From Harenicola maris (GTDB taxonomy: Bacteria; Pseudomonadota; Alphaproteobacteria; Rhodobacterales; Rhodobacteraceae): a DNA stretch of 64,000 nt. The notes under the pieces are model-generated. The model was not told the DNA's origin. It did not search any database and saw only the letters and a list, made by a program, of their open reading frames with translations. This document shows positions 34,719 to 43,065 of this stretch, in pieces (the first letter of the stretch is position 1; the number at the start of each line of letters is the position of its first letter). The translations under genes were made by a program, and so were the position numbers. The stretch lies in contig JADQAZ010000001.1 in NCBI GenBank assembly GCA_018524345.1, positions 186,001 to 250,000 of the forward strand. The letters are read 5' to 3'.

Positions 34719-35734
34719 ACCGGTGCCCTTTGATGAGTTTTCGAAATACGTTCCGCGATGGGAAAGGTCAGCAGGCCGAGGCCGATGGCGAACCATAGGG
34801 TCGTGACGCGGATGATGGCGGTGGCGGGGATGGAGACCTCTAGCGGGATGCCTTGCAGCCCGAGGAGGGCGATCATCGCCGCCTCTGCCCCGCCGACGCC
34901 GCCGGGCGCGCCGGTCAGCCCGCCCGCGAGGGTGGAGAATGTAAAGATCGCGACGGCGGACCAGAAGCCGATATCCGCGCCCATCCACATCAGCAGCAGG
35001 TGGAAGGCATAGCCCTCTGCCAGCCAGCCGATGACGCCCAGAAGGGCGGCGGCGCTGAGGATGCGGGGGCTGCCGAAGAGGCGCAGGGAGCGGGCCGCGC
35101 CGCGCACCTTGGCAAAGAGCCGGGGCCAGACGCCGAGGGCGCGATAGGCCAGCGTCACGCAGCCCGAGAGCAGCGCAGGGCGGGTGGCGATGATGGCCGC
35201 GCCAAGGGCGAGGACAGCAACGATGCCCGCGCCGGGAATGCCGGTGCCCATGCCCGCTAGAAGGGCGGCGGCGCCAAGGATCACGGCCATGGCGGCAAGG
35301 TCGGAGGCGCGGTCAACCAGAACAAGGGGGGCGGTGCGCTCGACGCTCCAGCCGGTTTCCCGCTTGAGCCAGCGCATGCGGATCAGCTCTCCCACGCGGC
35401 CGGGGGTGACGGACATGGCAAAGCCGCCAAAGAAATGGCGGATGTCCTGTCCGAGCGTCGTGGGCAGGCCGAGGCAGCGGGCGAACATATGCCAGCGCAG
35501 GCCGCGGAACAGGTAGTTGACCATGGAAAGGGCCAGCAGGATCAGCACCTCGGCCCAAGTCAGCTTGCGGATCTGGGCCATGGTTTCCTCCCAGCCCGTC
35601 GCGGCGGCAAGGCCGATCAACCCGACAAGGAACATGGCCAGAAGCCCGCCAATAAGCGCCGTATCCCGCAGGCGGCGCGAAAGCGGCTTGCGGGCGGCGG
35701 TGTCATTGGGGGTGCTGCTCGATGTCATTGTCAT
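34715..35734 (-). CDS. Flippase-like integral membrane protein (UPF0104/LPG synthase transmembrane type)
   Basis: About 339 residues, eight or so membrane segments. The early block YLFRGLRWHMFARCLGLPTT and PGRVGELIRMRWL, and a late LTGAPGGVGGAEAAMIALLG, fit the lysylphosphatidylglycerol synthase TM/UPF0104 family. Such proteins often stand beside lipid-linked sugar pathways as candidate flippases. It is the first gene of the coupled operon with the DprE1- and DprE2-like enzymes. The start (35734 or 35728) has no strong Shine-Dalgarno. Transport of polyprenyl-arabinose across the inner membrane is a hypothesis only. Confidence 0.8.
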   Translation of the reverse strand: MTMTSSSTPNDTAARKPLSRRLRDTALIGGLLAMFLVGLIGLAAATGWEETMAQIRKLTWAEVLILLALSMVNYLFRGLRWHMFARCLGLPTTLGQDIRHFFGGFAMSVTPGRVGELIRMRWLKRETGWSVERTAPLVLVDRASDLAAMAVILGAAALLAGMGTGIPGAGIVAVLALGAAIIATRPALLSGCVTLAYRALGVWPRLFAKVRGAARSLRLFGSPRILSAAALLGVIGWLAEGYAFHLLLMWMGADIGFWSAVAIFTFSTLAGGLTGAPGGVGGAEAAMIALLGLQGIPLEVSIPATAIIRVTTLWFAIGLGLLTFPIAERISKTHQRAPV

Positions 35735-35836
35735 TTCGGCTGGGTTTAGAAACAAAATGGGGCAGGAATATGAAGATGTTTCCAATCGGGGAACATTTCC
35801 TGCCCTTGTAGCCCGACATGCGGCGGCATGGAACGC

Positions 35837-35872
35837 AAAACGCCGGGGCTCTGCCCCGGCGTTCCTTTTTTC
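35837..35872. terminator. Bidirectional terminator between scoB and the flippase-like gene
   Basis: Arms AACGCCGGGG (35839-35848) and CCCCGGCGTT (35854-35863) around a five-base loop. On the minus strand TTTT follows, on the plus strand CCTTTTTT. It closes the CoA-transferase operon on the minus strand. Confidence 0.78.
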
Positions 35873-35893
35873 GGAGAAAAAAGTCTGACCTGC

Positions 35894-36514
35894 TTAGACG
35901 ATGGTGGCCTCGGTGGCGGCGCGCAATTCGTCCTCGGTGACGCCCTCGGCGCATTCCACGATCTTCAGCCCGCCTTCGACGACATCCAGCACGCCGAGGT
36001 TGGTGATGATCCGGTCCACCACGGCCTGACCTGTCAGGGGCAGGGTGCAGGCCTTCAGCAGCTTGCTTTCGCCGTGTTTGTTGGTGTGGTCCATGACCAC
36101 GATCACGCGGCCGACCCCTGCGACGAGGTCCATCGCGCCGCCCATGCCCTTGACCAGCTTGCCCGGGATCATCCAGTTGGCCAGATCGCCGTTTTCGGCG
36201 ACCTCCATGGCGCCAAGGATCGCGGCTGCGATCTTGCCGCCGCGGATCATACCAAAGGAGGTGGCGCTGTCGAAATAGGCGGTGCGGTCCATTTCGGTGA
36301 TGGTCTGCTTGCCGGCGTTGATCAGGTCGGGGTCCTCTTCGCCCTCAAAGGGGAAGGGGCCCATGCCGAGCATGCCGTTTTCAGACTGCAGGGTGATGTC
36401 CTTGTCGCCGACATAATTGGCCACCAGCGTCGGGATGCCGATGCCGAGGTTCACATACCAGCCGTCTTCGAGTTCCTGAGCGGCGCGTGCCGCCATTTGG
36501 TTGCGATCCCACAT
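35894..36514 (-). CDS. scoB: 3-oxoacid CoA-transferase subunit B
   Basis: 206 residues. Subunit B of a class I CoA-transferase that moves CoA between succinyl-CoA and acetoacetate or a similar 3-oxo acid. The catalytic Glu lies in LQSENGMLGMGPFP; the N-terminal GWYVNLGIGIPTLVANYV is typical. GGAGG lies 9 bp before the ATG at 36514, and the subunit A stop is 1 bp upstream, so the two are co-translated. An in-frame extension further upstream overlaps subunit A and was rejected. The exact acid is not determined by sequence. Confidence 0.93.
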   Translation of the reverse strand: MWDRNQMAARAAQELEDGWYVNLGIGIPTLVANYVGDKDITLQSENGMLGMGPFPFEGEEDPDLINAGKQTITEMDRTAYFDSATSFGMIRGGKIAAAILGAMEVAENGDLANWMIPGKLVKGMGGAMDLVAGVGRVIVVMDHTNKHGESKLLKACTLPLTGQAVVDRIITNLGVLDVVEGGLKIVECAEGVTEDELRAATEATIV

Positions 36515-36515
36515 G

Positions 36516-37220
36516 TTATGCGTCCTCCCGCTTACGTGTTGTGCGCTGTTCGATGCGTTTTTCGTGCTCGCCCTGAATGATGCGGTGCACATAGATGCCG
36601 GGCAGGTGGATCAGGTCGGGGTCGATCGAGCCTGTGGGCACGATTTCCTCGACCTCGGCGATGCAGACCTTGCCGCACATGGCCGCTGGCGGGTTAAAGT
36701 TGCGGGCGGTTTTGCGGAACAGCAGGTTGCCGGTTTCATCGGCTTTCCATGCCTTGACGATGGAGAGGTCGGCAAAGATGCCCTCTTCCATGATATAGGT
36801 TTCGCCGTTGAAATCCTTGTGCTCCTTGCCCTCGGCAATCACGGTGCCAACGCCGGTTTTGGTGTAGAAACCGGGGATGCCGCAGCCGCCTGCGCGCATG
36901 CGCTCGGCCAGGGTGCCTTGGGGGTTGAATTCCAGTTCCAGCTCGCCGGAGAGATACTGGCGCATGAATTCGGCGTTTTCGCCCACATAGGAGGAGATCA
37001 TTTTCTTGACCTGACGGGTTTGCAGCAAGATGCCGATCCCGAAATCATCGACGCCTGCGTTGTTGGAGGCAAAGGTCAGGTCCTTTGTTCCGGCCTGCTT
37101 GATCGCGTCTAGCAGCAGTTCGGGAATACCGCAGAGGCCAAAGCCGCCCGCAGCGATAAACATTCCATCAAAAAGCAGACCGTCAAGGGCCGCGGCGGGG
37201 CTGTCGTAGATTTTTTTCAA
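36516..37220 (-). CDS. scoA: 3-oxoacid CoA-transferase subunit A
   Basis: 234 residues. Begins MKKIYDSPAAALDGLLFDGM, with GFGLCGIPELLLDAI and SNNAGVDDFGIG, the conserved blocks of the alpha subunit. It binds the acyl-CoA and assembles with subunit B. AGGATCC precedes the ATG. The preceding gene on the strand, a glycosyltransferase, lies 138 bp away, so this pair is probably its own operon with the terminator at 35837-35872. Used in ketone-body or poly-hydroxybutyrate turnover. Confidence 0.93.
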   Translation of the reverse strand: MKKIYDSPAAALDGLLFDGMFIAAGGFGLCGIPELLLDAIKQAGTKDLTFASNNAGVDDFGIGILLQTRQVKKMISSYVGENAEFMRQYLSGELELEFNPQGTLAERMRAGGCGIPGFYTKTGVGTVIAEGKEHKDFNGETYIMEEGIFADLSIVKAWKADETGNLLFRKTARNFNPPAAMCGKVCIAEVEEIVPTGSIDPDLIHLPGIYVHRIIQGEHEKRIEQRTTRKREDA

Positions 37221-37358
37221 AAGAGGATCCTCCGTTCCGGAGCCCCTTAATTGCCGTTCGGTAAGGTAAGAGTCAATTCGCTGCAGTGCCGCAAAAACCC
37301 CTTTGGCGGCTTTATAGCGCTAACATATCCGCAGGGGGCGGCGGATCGCACTGGCGGA

Positions 37359-38228
37359 TCAGAACAGGGTTTCGTAGCGGGCGGGGATGCGCTGGATCGT
37401 GCGCTTTTCCTTGGGGTTGCGCAGGACATAGCCATCGCGGGTGCCGCGCACCTCATGGGATTTCTTCTCGTGGCCGAAGGCAAAAATCTTGTCCGTTTGC
37501 TGGATGTCATCGGTGAAATAGCGTTCGAATTGGTCGGTGGTCCGGCGCCATGTTTTGCCGCCAAGGCCGGAGATCGGCTCTCCTGTTTCCTTGTCGCTGA
37601 TCATTTTGATCCGCGCGGCGCTGCGGTCCTCGAAGATGCGGGCATCGAAGAGGCGCAGGTGAACGAGGGTCAGGTTGGGATCGACATGGACCTTTTCGAT
37701 ATCGCTGAAATGGCCGCCGGAGCACCACTGGATCGGTTTGGTGGTGATGCAGGGCTTTGTATACCAGCTGTTGAGGGCATAGTGGCGCCTTTGGGAGAGC
37801 ACGGGTTTTGCGGGGTCGTAGGGCTGAGGCTCCAGAGCCTCGATATTGACGAGGTCGACGCCGGGGGCGGCGATGACGGGATACCTTTGATCAAGGAGAT
37901 ATTGCACCGGATCGGGGGCGATATCGGGGTCGACCACGATGATTTCATCGACATCGGTGTAGATCACCCGATCGAACATAAAGCTCATGCCCGAGGCGAA
38001 GTGGGAGATCATTTTCCAGCGATCAACCTCGCTGTCCTTGTGCATTTCCGGCCGGTTGATGCGGATACAGTTGCAGCCCGCCGCGAGGGCCTCGTATTTC
38101 TCGTAATCCGCGTGGATCAGGACGTAGATGTTTTTCAGCGGCAAGAATTGCGCCCAATAGCGCAGGAAGATGTCGAGGAAGACATCATCGTCATAGACCA
38201 TCGTAAAGAGGGCGAGTTGCTTAGGCAT
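37359..38228 (-). CDS. Glycosyltransferase, GT2-like fold
   Basis: About 289 residues. N-terminal LALFTMVYDDDVFLDIFLRY, then a DxD-type metal site in VIYTDVDEIIVVDPD, and a WCSGGHF segment later. This resembles the glycosyltransferase 2 group (Pfam 13704 type) involved in surface polysaccharide or protein sugar addition. It overlaps the FkbM methyltransferase gene by 8 bp, so the two are coupled. The ATG at 38228 is the sensible start; the longer frame crosses the methyltransferase gene. Acceptor unknown. Confidence 0.85.
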   Translation of the reverse strand: MPKQLALFTMVYDDDVFLDIFLRYWAQFLPLKNIYVLIHADYEKYEALAAGCNCIRINRPEMHKDSEVDRWKMISHFASGMSFMFDRVIYTDVDEIIVVDPDIAPDPVQYLLDQRYPVIAAPGVDLVNIEALEPQPYDPAKPVLSQRRHYALNSWYTKPCITTKPIQWCSGGHFSDIEKVHVDPNLTLVHLRLFDARIFEDRSAARIKMISDKETGEPISGLGGKTWRRTTDQFERYFTDDIQQTDKIFAFGHEKKSHEVRGTRDGYVLRNPKEKRTIQRIPARYETLF

Positions 38229-38898
38229 CGCGGGACAGGCGCTTGAAAATCTGCACCGTGGGGCGCAACCCGTTGAGGATATCGGGATAGAGGCCGGCCT
38301 TGCCCATGGTGTCAAAGAAGCGCGCGACCTTGTCGAAGTTATGCTCGGTCGGGTGGAGTTCGATCACGATAAGGTCGATGGCGGCGAAATCGATCTGTTC
38401 AAAGAGGTCAAATTCCGCCCCCTCGATATCGGCGATCAGGACATTGGCGCCCGATTGGGCGATGACGGAATTGGCATCCAGCACCTCAAGCTCGATTTCC
38501 CGTTCGGCCTTGGGCGTTTCGGGGTCCAGCGAGGAGGCCCAGAAATCCTTGGACAGGTAGAATGTTTGCTTGCCCTTTTCCGCGCCCACCAAGGCGTTGA
38601 TCACCTTGATCCCCGTCACATCATTGATGGCGTGGATATGGTCGATTGTGGGCATGAGTTCGGGGTTTGCCTCAACGCTGGTGACGTTTTCGGCGCCGAC
38701 GATCTTGGCCGCGGCAACGCCGATGACACCGCATCCGGCGCCGAGTTCAAAGACCTTGTCTCCCTCGCGCAGGCTGGCGTTGATGGCGCGCCGTTCGAGG
38801 TGTTCGTAGCGGTCACGCGACATGGCCCGTTTCAGGGCATGGGTGAAAATTTCGAATTTGTCTTCAACGAGAATCCCCGAGAGGTCATAGCTTTCCAC
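38221..38898 (-). CDS. FkbM-family SAM-dependent methyltransferase
   Basis: 225 residues. SAM-binding motif I VFELGAGCGVIGVAAAKIVG, then TSVEANPELMPTI, and DIEGAEFDLFEQIDF with the LIVIELHP strand near residue 180, the usual FkbM layout. These enzymes methylate hydroxyls of sugars or glycolipids. The overlap with the glycosyltransferase gene suggests O-methylation of the sugar that enzyme handles. The final residues overlap the GT start. Confidence 0.9.
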   Translation of the reverse strand: MESYDLSGILVEDKFEIFTHALKRAMSRDRYEHLERRAINASLREGDKVFELGAGCGVIGVAAAKIVGAENVTSVEANPELMPTIDHIHAINDVTGIKVINALVGAEKGKQTFYLSKDFWASSLDPETPKAEREIELEVLDANSVIAQSGANVLIADIEGAEFDLFEQIDFAAIDLIVIELHPTEHNFDKVARFFDTMGKAGLYPDILNGLRPTVQIFKRLSRDA

Positions 38899-39014
38899 GT
38901 TGCCTGCCCATTTCTGTTTTTGTTTGGGCGCAGGCTAGCCGTGATGGGGATACTAATCAATTAACGGCAGCAGGCTTTGCTGCGGCCTGTCGCCTTTCGG
39001 CGTCAGATCGGGGG

Positions 39015-39053
39015 CTCTGCCTGTGATCCGCGCGGGCGGGATCACAGGCAGAG
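39015..39053 (-). terminator. Long hairpin after topA
   Basis: Perfect 15-bp arms (39015-39029 and 39039-39053) around a 9-base G/C loop, only 4 bp after the topA stop on the minus strand. No T-run follows, so it may be a weak terminator or 3' stabiliser. Confidence 0.55.
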
Positions 39054-39056
39054 GGG

Positions 39057-41690
39057 TTATTCGCTGTCCGCCTTTTTCGCGGCGGTTTTCTTTGCTGCGG
39101 GCTTTTTGGCCGCGGCTTTTTTGGCGGGCGCTTTCTTGGCGGCGGGTTTCTTTTTCGCCGCCGGTTTACGCTTTGTGCCCTTCTTGGCCGATTTTTCGTT
39201 AATCAGGTCAACGGCTTGCGCCATGGTCAGGTCATCTGGGGCGACCTCTTTCGGGATGGTGGCGTTTACCTTCTCGAATTTGACGTAGGGGCCGTATTTG
39301 CCCTCATAGATGTTCACAGGGCCGCCGCCATCGGGGTGTTCGCCGAGCTCGCGCAGGATTTTCGCCGCCGCGCCGCGTCCGCCGCGGCTGGCGACCTTTT
39401 GCGCCAGAAGGTCAACGGCGTGGTTCATGCCCACGGTCCAGACCTCCTCGATCCCCTCAAGGTTGGCGTTGGTGCCGCCCTTGTGGGAGGTCGTGTCGGC
39501 GTGTTTCAGGTAGGGGCCGTAGCGTCCGATGTTGGCCCAGATGTTCACGCCATCCTCGGGGTGCTGGCCCAGCAGGCGGGGCAGGGCGAGGAGGCGCACG
39601 GCCTGCTCGAGGTCCACCTCGGCGGGGTTCCAGTCCTTGGGGATGGATTGGCGCGGGGGCTTTTTGTTGTCGTCGGTGACTTCGCCGCGCTGCGCATAGG
39701 GGCCGAAGCGGCCCTTGAAGACATAGATTTTGTCGCCCGCGTCATCGCCCAGATATTTGCCCTCTGGCGGGATGCCGCTGTCGTCCTCTTGCCCCGGAGG
39801 GCCGAAGGCGCGGGTGTAGCGGCATTCGGGGTAGTTGGAGCAGCCGATGAAGGCGCCGCCGGAGCGGGCGGTGCGCATAGACAGGCGCCCCTCGCCGCAG
39901 TTGGGGCACAGGCGCGGATCGCCGCCCTCCTCGGTGGGGGGGAAGAGGTGCGGTTCCAGCACCTCGTTGATTTTTTCCAGCACCTCGGTGATGCGCAGAT
40001 CGGCGGTTTCGGCAATGGCGGCGGAGAAATCGCGCCAGAATTTACCGAGCACGTCCTTATAATCGGCTTCGCCTGCGGAGACATGGTCAAGCTCTGCCTC
40101 CAGCCCGGCGGTGAAGTCATAGCCGACGTATTTGCGGAAGTAATTCTCGAGGAAGGCGGTGACGAGACGGCCTTTGTCCTCTGGAATCAAACGGTTTTTG
40201 TCTTTGCGCACGTATTCACGATCTTGAATCGTGGTCACGATGCTGGCGTAGGTGGAGGGGCGGCCGATGCCGAGCTCTTCCATGCGTTTGACCAGCGTTG
40301 CCTCGGTATAGCGGGGGGGCGGCTGGGTGAAGTGCTGCTCGGGCGTGACGGCGGTTTTGTCCATCGCCTCGCCCTCTGCCATCTGGGGCAGGCGCTTGTC
40401 GTCGCCGTCAACAACCTCGTCGTCGCGGCCTTCCTCATAGACGCGCAAAAAACCGTCAAAGAGGACAACCTGACCGGTGGCGCGCAGCATAACCTCGCCA
40501 TCGGCGGAGCCGATATCGACGGTGGTGCGCTCCATGCGGGCGGCTTCCATCTGGCTGGCGAGGGTGCGTTTCCAGATCAGGTCATAGAGCTTGCGCTGAT
40601 CGGCGTCAGTCAGGCCCAGCTCGTCCGCGGCCTTGGTCATATCGGTAGGGCGCACGCATTCGTGGGCCTCCTGCGCGTTTTTCGCCTTGTTTTTATAGAT
40701 GCGCGGAGAGGAGGGCACATAGCTGGCGTCGTAGCGGTTTTTGATCGCTTCGCGGGCGTCGGCCACGGCCTCTGGCGCCATGTCGATGCCGTCGGTCCGC
40801 ATGTAGGTAATGTGCCCGGCCTCATAGAGGCGCTGCGCGATGGACATGGTGTGCTTTGCGCCCATGCCGAATTTGCGGCTGGCCTCTTGCTGCAGGGTGG
40901 AGGTCATGAAGGGCGGGGAGGGGTTGCGGTTGGCGGGCTTTGCCTCGACCTTTTGCACGCTGAGATCGCGGGATTTGACGGCCTGCACGGCGAGGTCGGC
41001 CTCTGCCTGACTGCTGATGTCGAATTTATCGAGCTTTTTGCCGGCGAGGACCGTGAGGCGGGCATCAAGGGCCTGACCGCGCGGGGTTTTCAGGTTGGCG
41101 CCGACGGACCAGTATTCGCGGTTTTTGAAAACCTCGATCTCCATCTCGCGCTCTACGATCAGGCGCAGGGTGACCGATTGCACGCGGCCTGCGGATTTCG
41201 CGCCGGGCAGTTTGCGCCAGAGCACGGGGGAGAGGTTGAAACCCACGAGGTAATCGAGGGCGCGGCGCGCGAGGTAGGCATCAACCAAGGGTTGATCGAC
41301 CTGACGCGGGTTTTTCATCGCCTCTGTCACCGCGTTCTTGGTGATGGCGTTAAAGACCACGCGGGACACGGGGGTGTCCTTCTTGAGGATCTTGCGTTTG
41401 CGCAGGGCCTCCTCAAGGTGCCAACTGATCGCCTCCCCCTCGCGGTCGGGGTCGGTTGCGAGGATCAATTCGCCGTCGTCCTTGAGCGCATCTGCGATGG
41501 CTTTGACGTGTTTTTTGCTGGCGGAGGCGACCTCCCACAGCATTTCGAAACCTTCGTCGGGCAGGACGCTGCCATCCTTGGGCGGCAGGTCACGGACATG
41601 GCCGTAGGAGGCCAGAACGGTGTAATCCGACCCCAAATATTTGTTGATCGTTTTGGCTTTCGCCGGGGATTCGACAACGACAACTGGCAT
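39057..41690 (-). CDS. topA: DNA topoisomerase I
   Basis: 877 residues. Type IA topoisomerase that relaxes negative supercoils. The Toprim domain opens VVVESPAKAKTINKYLG and holds DPDREGEAISWHL; the active-site Tyr lies in HITYMRTDGIDM. Zinc-ribbon-like cysteines are in LCPNCGEGRL...IGCSNYPEC. The C-terminus repeats short KKG/KYGPY-type modules and ends in a Lys/Ala-rich tail (about 40 residues, PAAKK repeats), usual in alphaproteobacterial TopA. dprA lies 69 bp upstream, a common pairing. Confidence 0.97.
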   Translation of the reverse strand: MPVVVVESPAKAKTINKYLGSDYTVLASYGHVRDLPPKDGSVLPDEGFEMLWEVASASKKHVKAIADALKDDGELILATDPDREGEAISWHLEEALRKRKILKKDTPVSRVVFNAITKNAVTEAMKNPRQVDQPLVDAYLARRALDYLVGFNLSPVLWRKLPGAKSAGRVQSVTLRLIVEREMEIEVFKNREYWSVGANLKTPRGQALDARLTVLAGKKLDKFDISSQAEADLAVQAVKSRDLSVQKVEAKPANRNPSPPFMTSTLQQEASRKFGMGAKHTMSIAQRLYEAGHITYMRTDGIDMAPEAVADAREAIKNRYDASYVPSSPRIYKNKAKNAQEAHECVRPTDMTKAADELGLTDADQRKLYDLIWKRTLASQMEAARMERTTVDIGSADGEVMLRATGQVVLFDGFLRVYEEGRDDEVVDGDDKRLPQMAEGEAMDKTAVTPEQHFTQPPPRYTEATLVKRMEELGIGRPSTYASIVTTIQDREYVRKDKNRLIPEDKGRLVTAFLENYFRKYVGYDFTAGLEAELDHVSAGEADYKDVLGKFWRDFSAAIAETADLRITEVLEKINEVLEPHLFPPTEEGGDPRLCPNCGEGRLSMRTARSGGAFIGCSNYPECRYTRAFGPPGQEDDSGIPPEGKYLGDDAGDKIYVFKGRFGPYAQRGEVTDDNKKPPRQSIPKDWNPAEVDLEQAVRLLALPRLLGQHPEDGVNIWANIGRYGPYLKHADTTSHKGGTNANLEGIEEVWTVGMNHAVDLLAQKVASRGGRGAAAKILRELGEHPDGGGPVNIYEGKYGPYVKFEKVNATIPKEVAPDDLTMAQAVDLINEKSAKKGTKRKPAAKKKPAAKKAPAKKAAAKKPAAKKTAAKKADSE

Positions 41691-41759
41691 GAACGTCCTT
41701 CCACATCAGGGCGTTAACTGTGCCCTTGGCCCCTTCACATGGGGCTGATTAATGGCATT

Positions 41760-42953
41760 TCAATGCAGCGGTTTGCGAGGGGGGTCAACCGGAAGTGGTT
41801 CGGTGCGGCTCACAAGGCCGCCAGCGGAGCGTGTCAGTTCGCCCAAGATTTCGAGGGTGGTCAGCTGGCGGGAGAGGGCCTGCGGCGGCAGGCCGAGGTC
41901 GCGGGAAAGTTGATCCTCGCTTACCGGGGCGGCGCCGAGGAGGGAGAGGATTTTGCGGGTTAAATTGCGCGGTTTTGCGGGCGATCCGGTCGGTGGTGGT
42001 AGAATAGGCGCGGCGGCTTGCGGCGGGGCGAAGAAGGCCTGTTGCCGGGGATCCTGCGCCATGGGGGCGGGGCCTGTGACCTCGATAATATCGGCGGCGC
42101 TGCGCACTAATGCCGCACCGTCGCGGATCAGCAGATTGCCGCCAGCGGCGCGCCCGTCAAAGGGGTGGCCGGGCACGGCGAGGACCTCGCGCCCTTGATC
42201 GAGGGCGCAGCGGGCGGTGATCAGGCTGCCGGATTTTGCGGCGGCCTCCACCACCACAAGGGCGCGGGACAGGCCCGCGACGATGCGGTTGCGGGCGGGA
42301 AAGTGGCGGGCCATGGGCCGAAAGCCCGGCGGGTGTTCGGAGAGGATCAAGCCGTTGCGGACGATTTGGGTGTAGAGGTCCTTGTTCTCCTGCGGGTAGA
42401 TCACATCCACCCCGCCCGCCAGAACGGCGATGGTGCCGGTGGGCAGGGCGGCGGTATGGGCGGCGGCGTCGATGCCGCGGGCCATGCCGGAGGCGAGGAC
42501 AAAGCCCGCCTCGCCCAGATCATTGGCCAGAGACCGCGCCATGCGTTTGCCGACGGAGGAGGCGTTGCGCGCCCCAACCAGCGCGATGGAGGGGCGGCGC
42601 AAAAGCGCGGGGTCACCAAGGGCCCAGAGCATCACGGGGCGGTCTGATATATCGCCCAGAAGGGGGGAATCTGCCGCCGATCCGGCAAAGATGGGCACGG
42701 CGCCGAGGCGGTAGCCTGCGGCGAGCTCTGCCCGCGCGACGCCCTCGGGGCAGACTTCGTAATTGGGCAGACCTGCCTCGGCGGCCATGCGGGGGAGCGC
42801 GTCAAGCGCGGCCTCGGCAGAGCCGTGTTCGGTCATAAGGCGGAAAAAGGTGGCCGGGCCAACCCGGCGGGATCGCAAGAGACGGAGCCAAGAGACCTGA
42901 CTTTCTTCCGAGGTGGGTGGTGCGAGGGGGGGTGGGGAAGAGGAAATGTCCAC
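41760..42953 (-). CDS. dprA: DNA-processing protein DprA
   Basis: 397 residues. Binds single-stranded DNA and loads RecA during transformation or uptake. N-terminal SAM-like helices, then the Rossmann DprA domain with ALVGARNASSVGKRMA, SGMARGIDAAAH and FPARNRIVAGLS, and a C-terminal winged helix (PVSEDQLSRDLGLPPQALSR). The start appears to be GTG (42951-42953). It precedes topA, a common arrangement in this class. Length is normal. Confidence 0.95.
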   Translation of the reverse strand: MDISSSPPPLAPPTSEESQVSWLRLLRSRRVGPATFFRLMTEHGSAEAALDALPRMAAEAGLPNYEVCPEGVARAELAAGYRLGAVPIFAGSAADSPLLGDISDRPVMLWALGDPALLRRPSIALVGARNASSVGKRMARSLANDLGEAGFVLASGMARGIDAAAHTAALPTGTIAVLAGGVDVIYPQENKDLYTQIVRNGLILSEHPPGFRPMARHFPARNRIVAGLSRALVVVEAAAKSGSLITARCALDQGREVLAVPGHPFDGRAAGGNLLIRDGAALVRSAADIIEVTGPAPMAQDPRQQAFFAPPQAAAPILPPPTGSPAKPRNLTRKILSLLGAAPVSEDQLSRDLGLPPQALSRQLTTLEILGELTRSAGGLVSRTEPLPVDPPRKPLH

Positions 42954-43065
42954 GCCTGATCGCTCCGTCTGTTGCTAGAATCATAGTTAAGGCAAAGTGG
43001 TTAATTGGAGGTAAACCAAAACCACCTGTCTTTGATCCCATCGTTTATAGGCCCTGAGGGCTTCG

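Noticed and set aside
39216-41717. Long plus-strand frame opposite topA
   Set aside because: Shadow of topA; low-complexity Gly/Ala/Val composition.
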